A stretch of 64,000 nt of DNA from contig NZ_PZJJ01000010.1 in NCBI RefSeq assembly GCF_003044065.1, positions 1 to 64,000 on the forward strand, in the 5' to 3' direction. Under the pieces are notes generated by a model. It was not told where the DNA came from and did no database searches. It saw nothing but the letters and a program-made list of their open reading frames with translations. Position numbers and translations under genes: made by a program. The DNA comes from Alkalicoccus saliphilus (lineage in GTDB: Bacteria > Bacillota > Bacilli > Bacillales > Salisediminibacteriaceae). Shown in pieces: positions 1 through 9,591 of the stretch; position 1 is the first letter of the stretch, and each line of letters begins with the position of its first letter.

Positions 1-1
1 G

Positions 2-136
2 CCGTCTTTCATCAACAAACCATGGAAGGTCGTCTTCCCCGGCAAGAACTATGGGTTTGATAACGAAAAAACGAAAAAGACAGACCCATGGAGAATGAGT
101 GAGAACGTGTCCAGAATTAGGGGGCCTAACCGATAA
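2..136 (+). other. Possible C-terminal end of an unidentified open frame
   Basis: A frame open from the window edge to a TAA at 134-136 could encode the last 44 residues of a protein whose start lies outside the window. The product is basic and aromatic (contains FINKPWKVVFPG) and matches no family I recognise. It runs directly into the repeat array that follows, so it may belong to a mobile element. It is too short to be certain that it is coding. Confidence 0.2.
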
Positions 137-221
137 TGATTAATGGGTGCCTTAATGACAAAACATCCGGTTATAATGATTAAACGAGTCCCGCTAATGA
201 CAATAACCATCCCTATAATGA
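134..221. repeat. Five TAATGA direct repeats at about 20-bp spacing
   Basis: TAATGA occurs at 134, 153, 174, 195 and 216. Copies 1, 3 and 5 are ATAATGATTAA; copies 2 and 4 are (T/C)TAATGACAA. The 19-21 bp phasing is about two helical turns. Iterated repeats of this size are known at the ends of IS21-family elements and as regulator-binding arrays. Which applies here is not settled. Confidence 0.6.
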
Positions 222-260
222 TTAAACCACCAGCTTTACCACTTCCGGAAACGACAAAAA

Positions 261-294
261 GAAGGCTGCCCGTCGGAAACGGGTCAGCCTTCTT
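261..294 (-). terminator. Intrinsic terminator of the PC4-like gene
   Basis: The stem GAAGGCTG.CCCGT pairs with ACGGG.CAGCCTTC around a short loop, followed on the minus strand by a T-rich run. It lies 9 bp after the stop of the PC4-like gene. A-rich flanks on both sides would let it work in both directions. Confidence 0.8.
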
Positions 295-302
295 AAAAAA
301 TT

Positions 303-521
303 CTATTCTTTGTTATTCATAATCTTCACGAGCTGGTTTATTTCTTCTTCCGTCAACGTAACGCCTTTTCCCATCTTCTCATGCTCCGGTGCCCATTCTC
401 TCAGATCGTACTTCGGATCTCTTCCATTCCAGCTGACGAGATTGAGCTCTTTTTTCCATCCTTTTGATGATTCAGATAAGACGCCGAGATGCTCTACGAT
501 CTCATATTTAATATCTGCCAA
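303..521 (-). CDS. PC4/YdbC-family single-stranded nucleic acid binding protein
   Basis: A 72-residue protein matching the bacterial PC4-like (YdbC) family, small dimeric proteins that bind single-stranded DNA or RNA. Seen: an N-terminal strand set IKYEIVEHLGVLS, the block GWKKELNLVSWNGRDPKYD, then REWAPEHEKMGKGVTLT and a C-terminal helix. These are the usual family signatures at usual length. I chose the TTG start at 521 because GGAGG lies 8 nt upstream and the product then begins MADIKYEIV; an upstream GTG at 536 would place the Shine-Dalgarno sequence inside the gene. It is monocistronic, with its own terminator. Confidence 0.8.
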   Translation of the reverse strand: MADIKYEIVEHLGVLSESSKGWKKELNLVSWNGRDPKYDLREWAPEHEKMGKGVTLTEEEINQLVKIMNNKE

Positions 522-592
522 TGCTTTCACCTCCACGTAAGTTCATTTGCTTAAGGCAGCACGTTCAGTTCACGCTGACCCATCAGCCCCTC

Positions 593-2209
593 TTAACTGC
601 GCAGCAGAAACCGCTGGATCTTTCCGCTTGGTGTTTTCGGCAGGTCCTCGACAAATTCGATTTCACGAGGATATTCGTGGGCGGACAAATTCCCTTTTAC
701 AAACCGGCTCAAGTCTTTAGCTAATTCATCACTTTCCTTAAAGCCCGGCAGCAGCACAACAAACGCTTTAACAATTTCTCCACGCTGTTCGTCCGGCACG
801 CCGACTACCCCGGATTCCGCTACTGCTTCATGGCCCATTAAGGCACTTTCGACTTCAAACGGTCCGATCCGGTAGCCTGAGCTGGAAATAATATCGTCCG
901 AGCGCCCGGAAAAATAAACATATTCGTCCTCGTCCCGGCTCGCGGTGTCTCCGGTAAGGTAATAACGTGACTCTTTTACAAACCGCTCCTGCGTTTTTTC
1001 CTCATCGCGGTAGTACCCACGGAACCAGAACAACGGGGAATTTTTTGTATCAATCGCCAACTGTCCTTCCTCCCCCGCCGGCAGTTCCGTTCCGTTTTCA
1101 TCCAGGACTGCGGCACGGAAGCCCGGCATCGCCTGTCCCATCGATCCTGCTTTCACCCGTCGCTCGAGTTTCGGGTGGTGGTGATTGTTAACGACCATCC
1201 CCTGCTCCGTCTGTCCGTAATGATCAAAGACCGGGATACCAAAATTCGTTTCTGCCCACGTGCTGACGTCCGGATTTAACGGCTCGCCGGCGCTTGAAAG
1301 CACACGTACGTTCAATTCTTCCTTTAATCCTTCGGGTACTCCCGCTGCCCTGAGCGTGCGGTAGACGGTCGGTGCCGCCGCAAAATTAGTGACTCCGTAT
1401 TCCTTCAAAATCCGATAAGCTTCTTCCACGCTGAACTTGGCATTAAACATAATAAACGACTGACCGAGAATCATAGGTCCGACCATCCCGTAGTACAGGC
1501 CGTACGCCCATCCCGGATCGGCTACATTCCAAAAAACATCGTCCGGCCGCAGATCAAGCCCGAACTGCATATACCCTTTGAACGCCGCCAGCGCCCGTAC
1601 AGGTACTTCCACCCCTTTAGGGTGGCCCGTCGTCCCTGAAGTGTAGATGATAATAAACAGGTCGTCTCCCGCTACTTCCGTGCTTTCTTTCACAGGTTCC
1701 GCCTCTTGCAGTGACTCCCAGAAAGGAGTATCAGAAGAAGGCACTTCCTTATCCGCCGAAGAAGGTGCTGTAATCACACGGAAACTGGACGTATCTATCG
1801 TGTTCAGTTTCTCCCTGTTTCCTGCATCCGTAATGATCGTATCCGCTCCGCTGTTTCCAACCCTGTATGAAATGGCCTGCGGTCCAAAAGCAGTGAACAG
1901 CGGTACGTGGACCGCTCCAAGACGCCAGATCGCCAGTACCGAAACTAAAAGTTCCGGTCCTTTCGGCAGCAGCACAGCGACACACTGTCCTTTTTCGACT
2001 CCCTGTGCCTTAAGCACACCGGCAAATTTCTTTGAGAGCTTTTCAAGCTCCCCATATGTATACGTCTTTTTTTCACCTGCTTCATTTTCGTAAAGCAGTG
2101 CTTTTTTATTCGAATCATGGCGGTCGCAGAGCAGATGAGCGACGGAAAGACCTTCCCGGTCATACTCTTCGATCCATTGGTTTACCTGCATTTCCGGATT
2201 TTCTATCAT
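593..2209 (-). CDS. Acyl-CoA synthetase (AMP-forming), acetyl/medium-chain type
   Basis: A 538-residue ANL-superfamily adenylating enzyme that activates a carboxylic acid through acyl-AMP to acyl-CoA in the cytosol. Visible motifs are the P-loop IIYTSGTTGHPKGVEV near residue 190, DHYGQTEQG, the hinge YYLTGD...YFSGRSDDIISSSGYRIGP and the C-terminal PKTPSGKIQR carrying the catalytic lysine. Length and motifs fit the AcsA/YtcI/MbcS group; the acid used cannot be told from sequence. GGAAGG sits 8 nt before the ATG at 2209, preferred over an ATG at 2230. No partner gene is adjacent, so it is probably transcribed alone. Confidence 0.85.
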   Translation of the reverse strand: MIENPEMQVNQWIEEYDREGLSVAHLLCDRHDSNKKALLYENEAGEKKTYTYGELEKLSKKFAGVLKAQGVEKGQCVAVLLPKGPELLVSVLAIWRLGAVHVPLFTAFGPQAISYRVGNSGADTIITDAGNREKLNTIDTSSFRVITAPSSADKEVPSSDTPFWESLQEAEPVKESTEVAGDDLFIIIYTSGTTGHPKGVEVPVRALAAFKGYMQFGLDLRPDDVFWNVADPGWAYGLYYGMVGPMILGQSFIMFNAKFSVEEAYRILKEYGVTNFAAAPTVYRTLRAAGVPEGLKEELNVRVLSSAGEPLNPDVSTWAETNFGIPVFDHYGQTEQGMVVNNHHHPKLERRVKAGSMGQAMPGFRAAVLDENGTELPAGEEGQLAIDTKNSPLFWFRGYYRDEEKTQERFVKESRYYLTGDTASRDEDEYVYFSGRSDDIISSSGYRIGPFEVESALMGHEAVAESGVVGVPDEQRGEIVKAFVVLLPGFKESDELAKDLSRFVKGNLSAHEYPREIEFVEDLPKTPSGKIQRFLLRS

Positions 2210-2396
2210 AGTATCCACCTTCCAAATCATAAATGAAATATTTTCAATGTACTGACAATTACGATTATAACCTGAAAGAAGCAGGATTTAAACTTTTCAT
2301 CTAAGGTATCTTCTCCTCAACGCGTTCCGGATTGTTTCAACTTCTATTTTATAACTCTTCCAGCACCTATCCGCTTGAAAGCTTCGAACAGCTGTC

Positions 2397-2416
2397 GGGG
2401 GGGGGGGGATCCCCCC
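2397..2416. repeat. G12 homopolymer next to C6
   Basis: Twelve consecutive G residues (2397-2408) are followed by AT and six C residues, giving a GGGGGGATCCCCCC palindrome at the right end. It lies between the stop of the zinc-ribbon gene and the start of the acyl-CoA synthetase gene. Such a run is prone to slippage and is unusual in this genome. Confidence 0.8.
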
Positions 2417-2486
2417 TTTCTGAAGCCCTGATTTCGGCAGGACGGCTGTATATGACCGGTCTTTTCAGGACCGCCTCCTGTTTAAA

Positions 2487-3005
2487 TCAGCTGCTTTCCT
2501 GCTCTATCTTCCGGCCGCTGCGAATGATCATCGGTCCAGTTTTATCTTCTTCTATATGCTCCAGGTACGTCTGCAGCTCTTTTGTTGTCACCTGACGCGG
2601 TACGTATCCGAGGCGCTCACGGAGGAGGTTTTCCAGCACGAAAATTTTGCGTGTCACTGCCTGATAACAGCTGCCGCTGAATTGTTCTTCCTCTATCATT
2701 CCACCTTCCGTGTCGGCTGCATTAATCTTCCGGAACGTCTGCAGGAGATCGTACATTTCTCTGCGCTCTTTACGCGCAATTTTTAATAAACCGAGCAGCT
2801 CAAAGGTGGATAATTTCATCAACTCCGGTGTTGTCTTGGAAAGATGAACGTCGAGTACCGTCGTTAAACGCCGTACAGGCAGCCGCTGATGGCCGGTCTG
2901 CACTTCCTCCGGGCGCAGTGCCATGACACAAAAAGAACATGAATAGTACTTACCCTGTTTATTTAAAAATGTTCCGCAGTAGGGACATGTCTTCTGCTGT
3001 TCCAT
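2487..3005 (-). CDS. Zinc-ribbon protein of unknown function
   Basis: A 172-residue protein. Its N-terminus holds two CxxC knuckles (CPYCG at residue 6 and CSFC about 13 residues later), a probable zinc ribbon. The rest is mostly charged helix (ELLGLLKIARKERREMYDLLQTF) with a C-terminal part ending in IEQESS. AAAGGAG lies 7 nt before the ATG at 3005, so the frame upstream is not used. I do not recognise the family beyond the zinc ribbon. A regulatory or nucleic-acid role is a guess. Confidence 0.65.
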   Translation of the reverse strand: MEQQKTCPYCGTFLNKQGKYYSCSFCVMALRPEEVQTGHQRLPVRRLTTVLDVHLSKTTPELMKLSTFELLGLLKIARKERREMYDLLQTFRKINAADTEGGMIEEEQFSGSCYQAVTRKIFVLENLLRERLGYVPRQVTTKELQTYLEHIEEDKTGPMIIRSGRKIEQESS

Positions 3006-3253
3006 ATTGATGCTCCTTTCTGCCCTGCTTACTTTATAAAATTCGCCTGTTTTCATCTACTTTAACTATAACTCTATTTCCGGAAATAAACAAGAACAAA
3101 CGTTCGATTTTACTATTCATTATAAACTTTATTATTTTCGCTTCATATGAAAACTTTAAACCACAGAAAAAAACCGCTCCAGGAAAATTCCCGAAGCGGT
3201 TTCTTCTTAGAAACAGTTTTTTTCCATCGCAGTGCATACGTGCGAAACAGCAG

Positions 3254-3550
3254 TTAAAACAACGGTTCGTCTTTTTCCGTAAACTCAAGCCAGAATGGAT
3301 TGATGAGAATTGCTGCTGTGATAAGGACTCCGGCCACAGCCCAAATGAAGGAAAACGGCAGGGGTGCGGTCTGCACGATGACCGCTGTGATAATTCCCGC
3401 CACGGGACCAAACCACAGTCCCTGCCGTTTCCGCTGGGCAGTGATATACTGCTGCACGCCGCATTTTGGACATTTCTTTGCCCCCATGATGAAGAGCAGC
3501 TCTTTCCACTGAAAAGAATAATGGCATGTAGAACAGTCAGGCAGCTTCAT
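3254..3550 (-). CDS. Small membrane protein with CxxC...CxxC zinc motif
   Basis: A 98-residue protein starting MKLPDCSTCHYSFQW with a second knuckle KKCPKCG about 20 residues later. Two hydrophobic helices follow (GPVAGIITAVIVQTAP and FIWAVAGVLITAAILI). This is the layout of the Bacillus cxxc_20_cxxc family (TIGR04104), function unknown. GAAGGGGG lies 6 nt before the ATG at 3550. It is 58 bp downstream of the DUF2207 gene on the same strand and may be co-transcribed with it. Confidence 0.7.
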   Translation of the reverse strand: MKLPDCSTCHYSFQWKELLFIMGAKKCPKCGVQQYITAQRKRQGLWFGPVAGIITAVIVQTAPLPFSFIWAVAGVLITAAILINPFWLEFTEKDEPLF

Positions 3551-3608
3551 TGTATTCCCCCTTCGCACACCGGAAACATATTTTATCCTCCCGATCAGTG
3601 ATTTCGGA

Positions 3609-5306
3609 TTAAAAGCCCCCGGAGCCTCCGCCGCCACCGCCGACGCCGCCCCCTCCTCCGACTCCGCCACTGCTGGAGGAACTGAAGGAGCTTGCGGCTT
3701 CCGCAGAGGAAGATTGAAACTGCGTGCTGGCAAGAAGCCCCCCTGTCATGAATACGGGTATATCGCTGCCGTATCCACTGGAAGCAGCCGGGGTACTTTT
3801 AAATTCTTTTGGTATGCCGCTACTCATTTTCTTTACCGATTTCAAGTTCAGACCGAGCCCGTATATAAAAGCAACTTTCTGCTCTTCCGGCGGAAGTGTC
3901 CGCCAGTCATCCGTCTCATACCGGGCTACTTCGTTTTTATAGTCCCACCAGTCCCGCATAAGCTTCCAGCCTTTTTCCGTTCTCGGTTGATACACTGCTG
4001 CGTATCCGGAAACAAAAAGAAACAGCGCAAGCAGAAGGACAAACGGCACGACCATTCCGTGCGCTAAATAATCAATGCCAAGTACTAAAGGAAGTAAAGA
4101 TGCAGCTCCAAGTCCGATCTTGAAGCCGAGTTTATTAATTTTTAAATCGGCTTCTTTCTTTTCCGCGGTGACCGCTTTCTGCCACTCCGCTTTATTCGTT
4201 TCAAACGTTTCATAATTCTTTTTGTCTTTCAAGTAGTCGGACATGTCAGACAGACGAAAGACATTTTCTTTTCCCATTTCATCAAAAAGCATCGAAACGA
4301 GAATTTTCTCGTGCGCCAGCAGGCTCTCCCGGCTCTCAAGACGAAAGCTGTTTTCTCCCTCCTGCGTCACTTTTTCCTTTCTCACTAAATCCAGTAAAGA
4401 AGCGGTCAGCATTTCCGGCGTAACGGCCGGCTGCACGTAATACATCGTCGCAGGCATGCTCAGCTGAAGCTCCGGTGCTCCGGGAGTAAGATCGTTCGAG
4501 TAGGCGCTCTGCTTGAAGTGGCTGTATTTTTTCCGGTCTGCATAGATGACGCTTAAAAATAACAGAGCAAGCACCGGCACAGCTATCGGTGCAGCAGTGG
4601 ATAAAAAGTCTTCACGGGCCGCAGTGGCTGCCGCAGCTTCCTCCCGCTCTGCTTCTTCCTCCTGTATTTGTTCCGCTGCCGAGCCTTCCGCCGTTCTCGT
4701 TACCCCGTCAAATAACTCCGCGTCAAAAGCGGCCCGCACATCGCCGTTTTCTCCGCTTTTAACATGGCCCATATCAAACAGCACGTAATCATCCGTAAGC
4801 TCTTCCGAATTTTCCGCTTCGTGGTAGCCGATCGCTTCCATTTCTTCCGATGGTGCCGGCGGGTGCACCCGAATCTCCATCGACTCATAGGCTGTTTCGT
4901 TCGAGCTGTCGAAAAACGCCCAGTAAAATTCCCCGAGGTCGTCGTAAAGTTCCACCCCGTCTTCGATCGTATACTGAAGATCCACGGTAAAAGTTTCGTC
5001 TTCTCCCTGACGGTGAATCCGGTGAACGAATTCGTCTTCCCTCTCGATTTCCAACGCCTCTCCGTCTTCAAAAGCTTCCAGGTTTTCAATGGAAGCATAA
5101 TCCGGATAATTCAGCGCCCTTACGACGCCATTAAATTCTCCTTCAAATTCATACGTAAATGATTCTTCCACGTGGACATCCCCGTCCTCCTGCAGAAACG
5201 CATCAATTTCTGCTTCCGGGATCGTCAGTTCAAACGCGCCCGCACTTATTGGGGAGGCTAGTAAAAATACAGAAGTAAGTATCGTCGTATTGGTTTTAAT
5301 CCCCAT
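3609..5306 (-). CDS. DUF2207-family membrane protein with glycine-rich tail
   Basis: A 565-residue membrane protein. An N-terminal signal segment (TTILTSVFLLASPISAGAF) precedes an acidic extracellular DUF2207 domain (residues about 25-210, VDLQYTIEDGVELYDD). Next come a charged coiled stretch, a transmembrane helix (IAVPVLALLFLSVIYA), a cytosolic region, two more helices around 395-440, and a C-terminal Ser/Gly tail ending GGGGGGSGGF. DUF2207 proteins commonly end in such tails, so it is not an artefact. GAGGTG lies 7 nt before the ATG at 5306. Molecular function is unknown; a cell-envelope role is inferred. Confidence 0.8.
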   Translation of the reverse strand: MGIKTNTTILTSVFLLASPISAGAFELTIPEAEIDAFLQEDGDVHVEESFTYEFEGEFNGVVRALNYPDYASIENLEAFEDGEALEIEREDEFVHRIHRQGEDETFTVDLQYTIEDGVELYDDLGEFYWAFFDSSNETAYESMEIRVHPPAPSEEMEAIGYHEAENSEELTDDYVLFDMGHVKSGENGDVRAAFDAELFDGVTRTAEGSAAEQIQEEEAEREEAAAATAAREDFLSTAAPIAVPVLALLFLSVIYADRKKYSHFKQSAYSNDLTPGAPELQLSMPATMYYVQPAVTPEMLTASLLDLVRKEKVTQEGENSFRLESRESLLAHEKILVSMLFDEMGKENVFRLSDMSDYLKDKKNYETFETNKAEWQKAVTAEKKEADLKINKLGFKIGLGAASLLPLVLGIDYLAHGMVVPFVLLLALFLFVSGYAAVYQPRTEKGWKLMRDWWDYKNEVARYETDDWRTLPPEEQKVAFIYGLGLNLKSVKKMSSGIPKEFKSTPAASSGYGSDIPVFMTGGLLASTQFQSSSAEAASSFSSSSSGGVGGGGGVGGGGGGSGGF

Positions 5307-5315
5307 GGAAATCAC

Positions 5316-5637
5316 CTCTCTTTAAGTACGTATACGCGTTTAAAACAGAAAGAGTTTCTTGATGAAGTGAATTTCTTAATACAGTCGGATGCCGGGAACC
5401 ATGGATTAAAGAAGTTCCGCAAATTGTTAGCACCACTATCCGCAGGCTCTGTTTAGTTAACCGTCCTAAAAACTGCGCATGAAGAACCGGGATAAGAATT
5501 AATAAGAAGCAGGAAAACAGGAGCTGATTAAAAAGGGGTAGATAAGCCCCCCCATCAGTATTACTTTAATACAGCTCCCGCTGCTGCATAGTTTCAAATC
5601 AGCCGCAAGTGTACATACATTATTCTTTTCAATCACT
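5316..5637. other. Intergenic stretch, weak minus-strand terminator only
   Basis: No credible gene is seen. On the minus strand a GGGG-8nt-CCCC hairpin followed by TTTTT near 5531-5552 could end transcription of the flavodoxin-like gene at 5638. Nothing else is recognised. Confidence 0.4.
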
Positions 5638-6153
5638 CTATAAAAAACCTTCTTTTTTGAGCCAGGCCTCCACTGGTTCCTGTACTTCTTCCGGCGCAAG
5701 AGGAATATTTGTTTTCGGCTCCCAATGGGAGGTGACCGCCATGCTGTCCACCACTCTTCCCCCTTTCTTTTCTATCCGTTTGGTGATGGAATCGATCACC
5801 TGCTGAGGAATTTTTTCATCTCCTTTGGTAAGAAAAAGCCACACGTTCTTATTTTTAAACGAAGCCTTTTTTAAATAGTTATTTACAGCCGGAGCAGTCC
5901 TTCCTGCCCACACCTGCGCTCCAAAAAAGACATTTTCATAGTCCTGCAGTTCGAAATCCATCGGCTTTATCCTGCTTTTCAGGCCTATAACCGCTGCCAT
6001 GGCTGCACCGGCGAATTTTCCAAACCTGCGTTTTGTTGTTTCTTCAATTTTCTGCATATCAAAATTTGTTCGTCTGTGAATTTCCTCCGCCACGGTCTCT
6101 GTGCTGCCCACCCAGGAATAATAAACAATCACACTGTTTTTCACGTTCCTCAC
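5638..6153 (-). CDS. Flavodoxin-like protein
   Basis: A 171-residue flavodoxin-fold protein expected to bind FMN. The phosphate-binding loop is visible as VYYSWVGSTETVAEEI near residue 10, and the second flavin loop as FFGAQVWAGRTAPAVNNYL. It looks like the flavodoxin/menaquinone-dependent protoporphyrinogen oxidase-type group rather than a short electron-carrier flavodoxin. A related gene lies just upstream on the same strand with the same WAGR/WAGK motif, so the two are likely an old duplication. Substrate is unknown. Confidence 0.7.
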   Translation of the reverse strand: MRNVKNSVIVYYSWVGSTETVAEEIHRRTNFDMQKIEETTKRRFGKFAGAAMAAVIGLKSRIKPMDFELQDYENVFFGAQVWAGRTAPAVNNYLKKASFKNKNVWLFLTKGDEKIPQQVIDSITKRIEKKGGRVVDSMAVTSHWEPKTNIPLAPEEVQEPVEAWLKKEGFL

Positions 6154-6242
6154 TCCTTATCTTTTTTAAGGCAGGGGTCAGCTGTGATAACAAGGAAAAA
6201 AAAGAAGCCCCCCCATCCCGGTTCTCTAAGAGTTAAGATTAC

Positions 6243-6767
6243 TTAACGGGCAGTTAGGGCTCTGTCGAAAAAGGCCTCGATTTCTTTATCAAAATGCTTC
6301 ATATGCTCTTTTTCGAACCGGAAGTTCGTGACGTATTTGATTTTATTCTGCTGTTCTTTCGGAAGAAGATTGTTGATCCACAGTTCGGCGACTGCCGCCG
6401 GTTTCTCGGGTGTTAATGCGGAAAGCTCAGCTGTTATTTTATCTTTCTGTCCGTCCGCCCCGCTGCATAACGTTATAAACGAATAATTCGCCGGCTTCTC
6501 CCGCTGGATGAATGTTCTCATCGGTGCCGCTATTTTTCCTGCCCAAACAGGAGCAAGCAGGAGAACCGGGCTGTAGCTGTTGACTTCCACATCCAGCGGT
6601 GCGAGGCGTGACTTACGCTTCACGAGGAAATCCACAAAGATGGAAATGTTTTTCCGTTTCTTTTTTTCTTTAATTTCATACATCTCACAGCCTAGTCTGT
6701 CCTGCAGCTCCTGAGCCAGTTTTTGATTGTTTCCTGAATGAGAATAATACATAATGACCGGTTTCAT
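6243..6767 (-). CDS. Flavodoxin-like protein (second paralogue)
   Basis: A 174-residue protein with an FMN phosphate loop MYYSHSGNNQKLAQEL at the N-terminus and a LLLAPVWAGKIAAPMR loop equivalent to that of its downstream neighbour. Between them is a basic insert (KEKKKRKNISIFVDF). It is probably an FMN-dependent reductase or electron-transfer protein in the cytosol. A GGGAGG site precedes the ATG. The shared motif order with the gene at 5638 supports common ancestry, but sequence divergence is large. Confidence 0.7.
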   Translation of the reverse strand: MKPVIMYYSHSGNNQKLAQELQDRLGCEMYEIKEKKKRKNISIFVDFLVKRKSRLAPLDVEVNSYSPVLLLAPVWAGKIAAPMRTFIQREKPANYSFITLCSGADGQKDKITAELSALTPEKPAAVAELWINNLLPKEQQNKIKYVTNFRFEKEHMKHFDKEIEAFFDRALTAR

Positions 6768-6938
6768 CGTATTTCCTCCCTCTTAGCAATATTGGGAAAC
6801 AACGCAGATGCCGGGCTCTCCGAATTGATTTCCAGCACCTTTTAGAAGATAAGAACCGTACATGGCAGAAACTGATTTCATTTATGAAGAACAGTCGGCT
6901 GATTACCTTGAATGCCGCGGAAAGCGTTACTGCTTCCT

Positions 6939-7610
6939 TTATTTCTTCTCCCACTTTTCCGCATAAATGTCATACTGTTTATGCGGCTGTCTGATGTCCG
7001 TCCCGTGGCAGAGACTGAGAAGTTCCGGCTGTAGAAGTTTCACGATGCTGCCACTCGCAACGGCGAGCGGCATATTTGCAGTAAAGAGCGGTATAGGACG
7101 CCTCAGTTTTCCTTTCCGGGAGGAAGTAAATAAATCCCCTCCGAGCAGTACATCATCTTCCTGATGGTAAAACACCAAGTGACCGGGAGTGTGCCCCGGA
7201 GTCAAAAAGGGCTTGAGGCTGCCGATACCGCTTAACTCCCCATCTGCTTTCTCAAGAGACTGCACCAGTCCCGGCCGGACGAGTACAGAAGCTTTCTTTT
7301 TGTCCGGGTACGGGGCTTCCCCTTCCATATAAGGAATCTCCAGCGGGTGCGCGTAAACCGGAATGTTTCTGTCCGCGCGCAGCCGCTCAATCGCACCTGT
7401 GTGATCCGGGTGCCCATGGGTGAGGACAATCCGCTGCAGCGGACCGAGCTTGAGGCGGTCGATTTCTTTTAAAATCCCTTTCCCCATCTGCTTTATTCCC
7501 GTATCGACAAGTGTGAGCCCGTCCTCTTCTTTTACTGCCCAGAGGCTGATAGGAAGGCCGATCCAAATAGACAATTTGTAGATATTTGGAGAAATGTGCC
7601 TGACCTGCAT
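6939..7610 (-). CDS. MBL-fold metallo-hydrolase
   Basis: A 223-residue metallo-beta-lactamase-fold hydrolase. The dinuclear zinc motif HGHPDHTGAI is near residue 65, followed by FLTPGHTPGHLVF and the later metal-binding LLGGDLF. GGAGG precedes the start MQVRHISPNIYKL. The family hydrolyses thioesters, lactones and similar substrates; nothing here identifies which. It lies 46 bp downstream of fbp on the same strand with no strong terminator between, so co-transcription is possible. Confidence 0.8.
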   Translation of the reverse strand: MQVRHISPNIYKLSIWIGLPISLWAVKEEDGLTLVDTGIKQMGKGILKEIDRLKLGPLQRIVLTHGHPDHTGAIERLRADRNIPVYAHPLEIPYMEGEAPYPDKKKASVLVRPGLVQSLEKADGELSGIGSLKPFLTPGHTPGHLVFYHQEDDVLLGGDLFTSSRKGKLRRPIPLFTANMPLAVASGSIVKLLQPELLSLCHGTDIRQPHKQYDIYAEKWEKK

Positions 7611-7656
7611 GGTGCTCTCCTCCTTCGGTTTTTCTTGGGACCTGAGAAAAAAGACG

Positions 7657-9591
7657 TTATTTCATATACCGGTGCTCCCGCAGGCTGTTTAAATTATCAA
7701 TTTCCTGGAGCAGCCGTTTGCCGATGTTCGTCTGTTTTACTTTTTTCCGCTCCAGCTCTTCATTGACGAGCCTTTTCACAGATAATACGTCCGTTTCTTT
7801 CGTCAATACGTCTTCTTTGGAGTTAAACAGCTGGTGGGCTACGAGCTGCATGCCGTACGAGTTGTACAGAAGCGTGTAGCCGGCGATCCCTGTCGTCGAC
7901 TGGTACGCCTTGGAAAAGCCGCCGTCGATCACGATCATCTTCCCGTTCGCCTTGATCGGATCTTCCCCGTCGATTTCTTTTACCGGCGTATGGCCGTTGA
8001 TGATGCGTCCTTCATCGGGGTTCAGATCAAACTCCTCGAGCATCTTCCGGCACATGTCTTCATTTTCCCGCATGAAATAATAAGGGTTTTTTCTTTCTTT
8101 ATGTGTTTCTTTTTCTGCAATAAAATACCGTTCAAACGTCGTCATTTCCCTTTTTCCGAAAAGAGAGGAATTTTCACCCGTCCATAAGTACCAGATCATG
8201 TCGGTCGCAAAGTCGTCGGTTTCCTCCGGGCGGGCAAATGCGTGCCGCACGTACCGTTCGAACACGTCGAGGAGTTCCCGCCCGGCGTACGTCTTATCCT
8301 CAATTTCCATCGCTTTCATGCTTCCGTCCTCGTCGAGAGGAATACAGCCGTGGATAAGCAGGTTTCCGTTGTATTTTAAATACAGGCCGCCTTTTTTCAT
8401 GAGGAAGTTCATATGTCTCGTCAGCTTCTCGGAATGCTGAATCGAGAAAAGCAGTTTGTCGATTACCTGCTTTTCTTCTTCCAAAAGCTCCGCCGGTTTT
8501 TCCGGGTCGACGGTGGCAAAACACGTGTCTTTTAAGGCATATGTTTTTCCGTGCAGCGTTACTTCGCTGTTTTCGTAATCAACTTTTTCCAAAAGCAGCC
8601 GATTTTCCATGTGTAAACACGGGCGCCTTTTAATGATCGGGCTTTCCAGCTTAAACTGGATAATGGAAATCGCCTGATGAATTTTTGTGATCTGCATCTG
8701 TTCCTGCTCGGTTAGTATTTCATCGGAAATGCGCTTCGGGCGGAACGACGGATTGTCCCCGTAGTATTTCTCCGCAAGATTCAGAAGCGGCCGCAGGTTG
8801 ATTCCGTAAGCATCCTCTATAATATCGAGGTTGTTGTACCGTGCGCAGATCCGGATAATGTTTGCGAGACACACTTTTGAACCGGCGTATGCCCCTAGCC
8901 AGAGCACATCGTGGTTTCCCCACTGAATATCGACCGAATGATGGTTGATGAGCGTATCCATGATTTTATGCGGATCCGGCCCCCGGTCGTAAATATCCCC
9001 GACGACGTGCAGATGATCGACGACGAGCCGCTGCGTCGTATAGGCGAGGCCTACAATCAGTTTGTCCGCCTGTCCGAGGGAAATGATGCGGTCGAGCATT
9101 TTTTCATAGTAGTCTTTTTTGTCTTCAAGCTCGTCTTTTTTATATAATAATTCTTCGATTATATAAGTAAACTGTTCCGGGAGTGCTTTCCGGACTTTTG
9201 AGCGCGTGTATTTGGAAGACGCATAGGCAACAAGCTTCAACATCCGTCCGATCGTTTCCAGGTACCACTCCCTGAGCTCCTCTTTGCTCGTGAAATGGCT
9301 TTTTACGAGTTTCATTTTTTCTTCCGGGTAGTAAATGAGTGTCGCAAATTCGTTGATCTCCCACTCATTCATTTCTGCCTCAAACAGGTCTTTCACTTTC
9401 ATTTTCACATTCCCGGATCCGTTCCGCAGTACGTGCTGAAACGCATGATACTCGCCGTGGAGGTCACTGACGAAATGTTCGGTGCCTTTCGGCAGATCGA
9501 GTATTGCTTCCAGATTAATGATCTCTGTCGCCACTTTTTCTTCGCTTCCGTACTTCTGCGCCAGTAAATCCAAATATTTAATATCGACCAT
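7657..9591 (-). CDS. fbp: Fructose-1,6-bisphosphatase, class III
   Basis: A 644-residue class III fructose-1,6-bisphosphatase of the Firmicutes type, converting fructose-1,6-bisphosphate to fructose-6-phosphate in gluconeogenesis. Metallophosphatase motifs are seen in order: [12 protein letters not shown] near residue 42, [11 protein letters not shown] near 200, [12 protein letters not shown] near 225 and INGHTPVKE near 535. Length matches the family (about 640-670). AAGGGGG lies 7 nt before the ATG at 9591; the TTG one codon upstream is less likely. Confidence 0.95.
   Translation of the reverse strand: MVDIKYLDLLAQKYGSEEKVATEIINLEAILDLPKGTEHFVSDLHGEYHAFQHVLRNGSGNVKMKVKDLFEAEMNEWEINEFATLIYYPEEKMKLVKSHFTSKEELREWYLETIGRMLKLVAYASSKYTRSKVRKALPEQFTYIIEELLYKKDELEDKKDYYEKMLDRIISLGQADKLIVGLAYTTQRLVVDHLHVVGDIYDRGPDPHKIMDTLINHHSVDIQWGNHDVLWLGAYAGSKVCLANIIRICARYNNLDIIEDAYGINLRPLLNLAEKYYGDNPSFRPKRISDEILTEQEQMQITKIHQAISIIQFKLESPIIKRRPCLHMENRLLLEKVDYENSEVTLHGKTYALKDTCFATVDPEKPAELLEEEKQVIDKLLFSIQHSEKLTRHMNFLMKKGGLYLKYNGNLLIHGCIPLDEDGSMKAMEIEDKTYAGRELLDVFERYVRHAFARPEETDDFATDMIWYLWTGENSSLFGKREMTTFERYFIAEKETHKERKNPYYFMRENEDMCRKMLEEFDLNPDEGRIINGHTPVKEIDGEDPIKANGKMIVIDGGFSKAYQSTTGIAGYTLLYNSYGMQLVAHQLFNSKEDVLTKETDVLSVKRLVNEELERKKVKQTNIGKRLLQEIDNLNSLREHRYMK

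Noticed and set aside
133-143. ATAATGATTAA repeats as Fur boxes
   Set aside because: Each copy matches only part of the 19-bp Fur consensus, and no iron-related gene is adjacent in the window. The regular 20-bp phasing favours another explanation.
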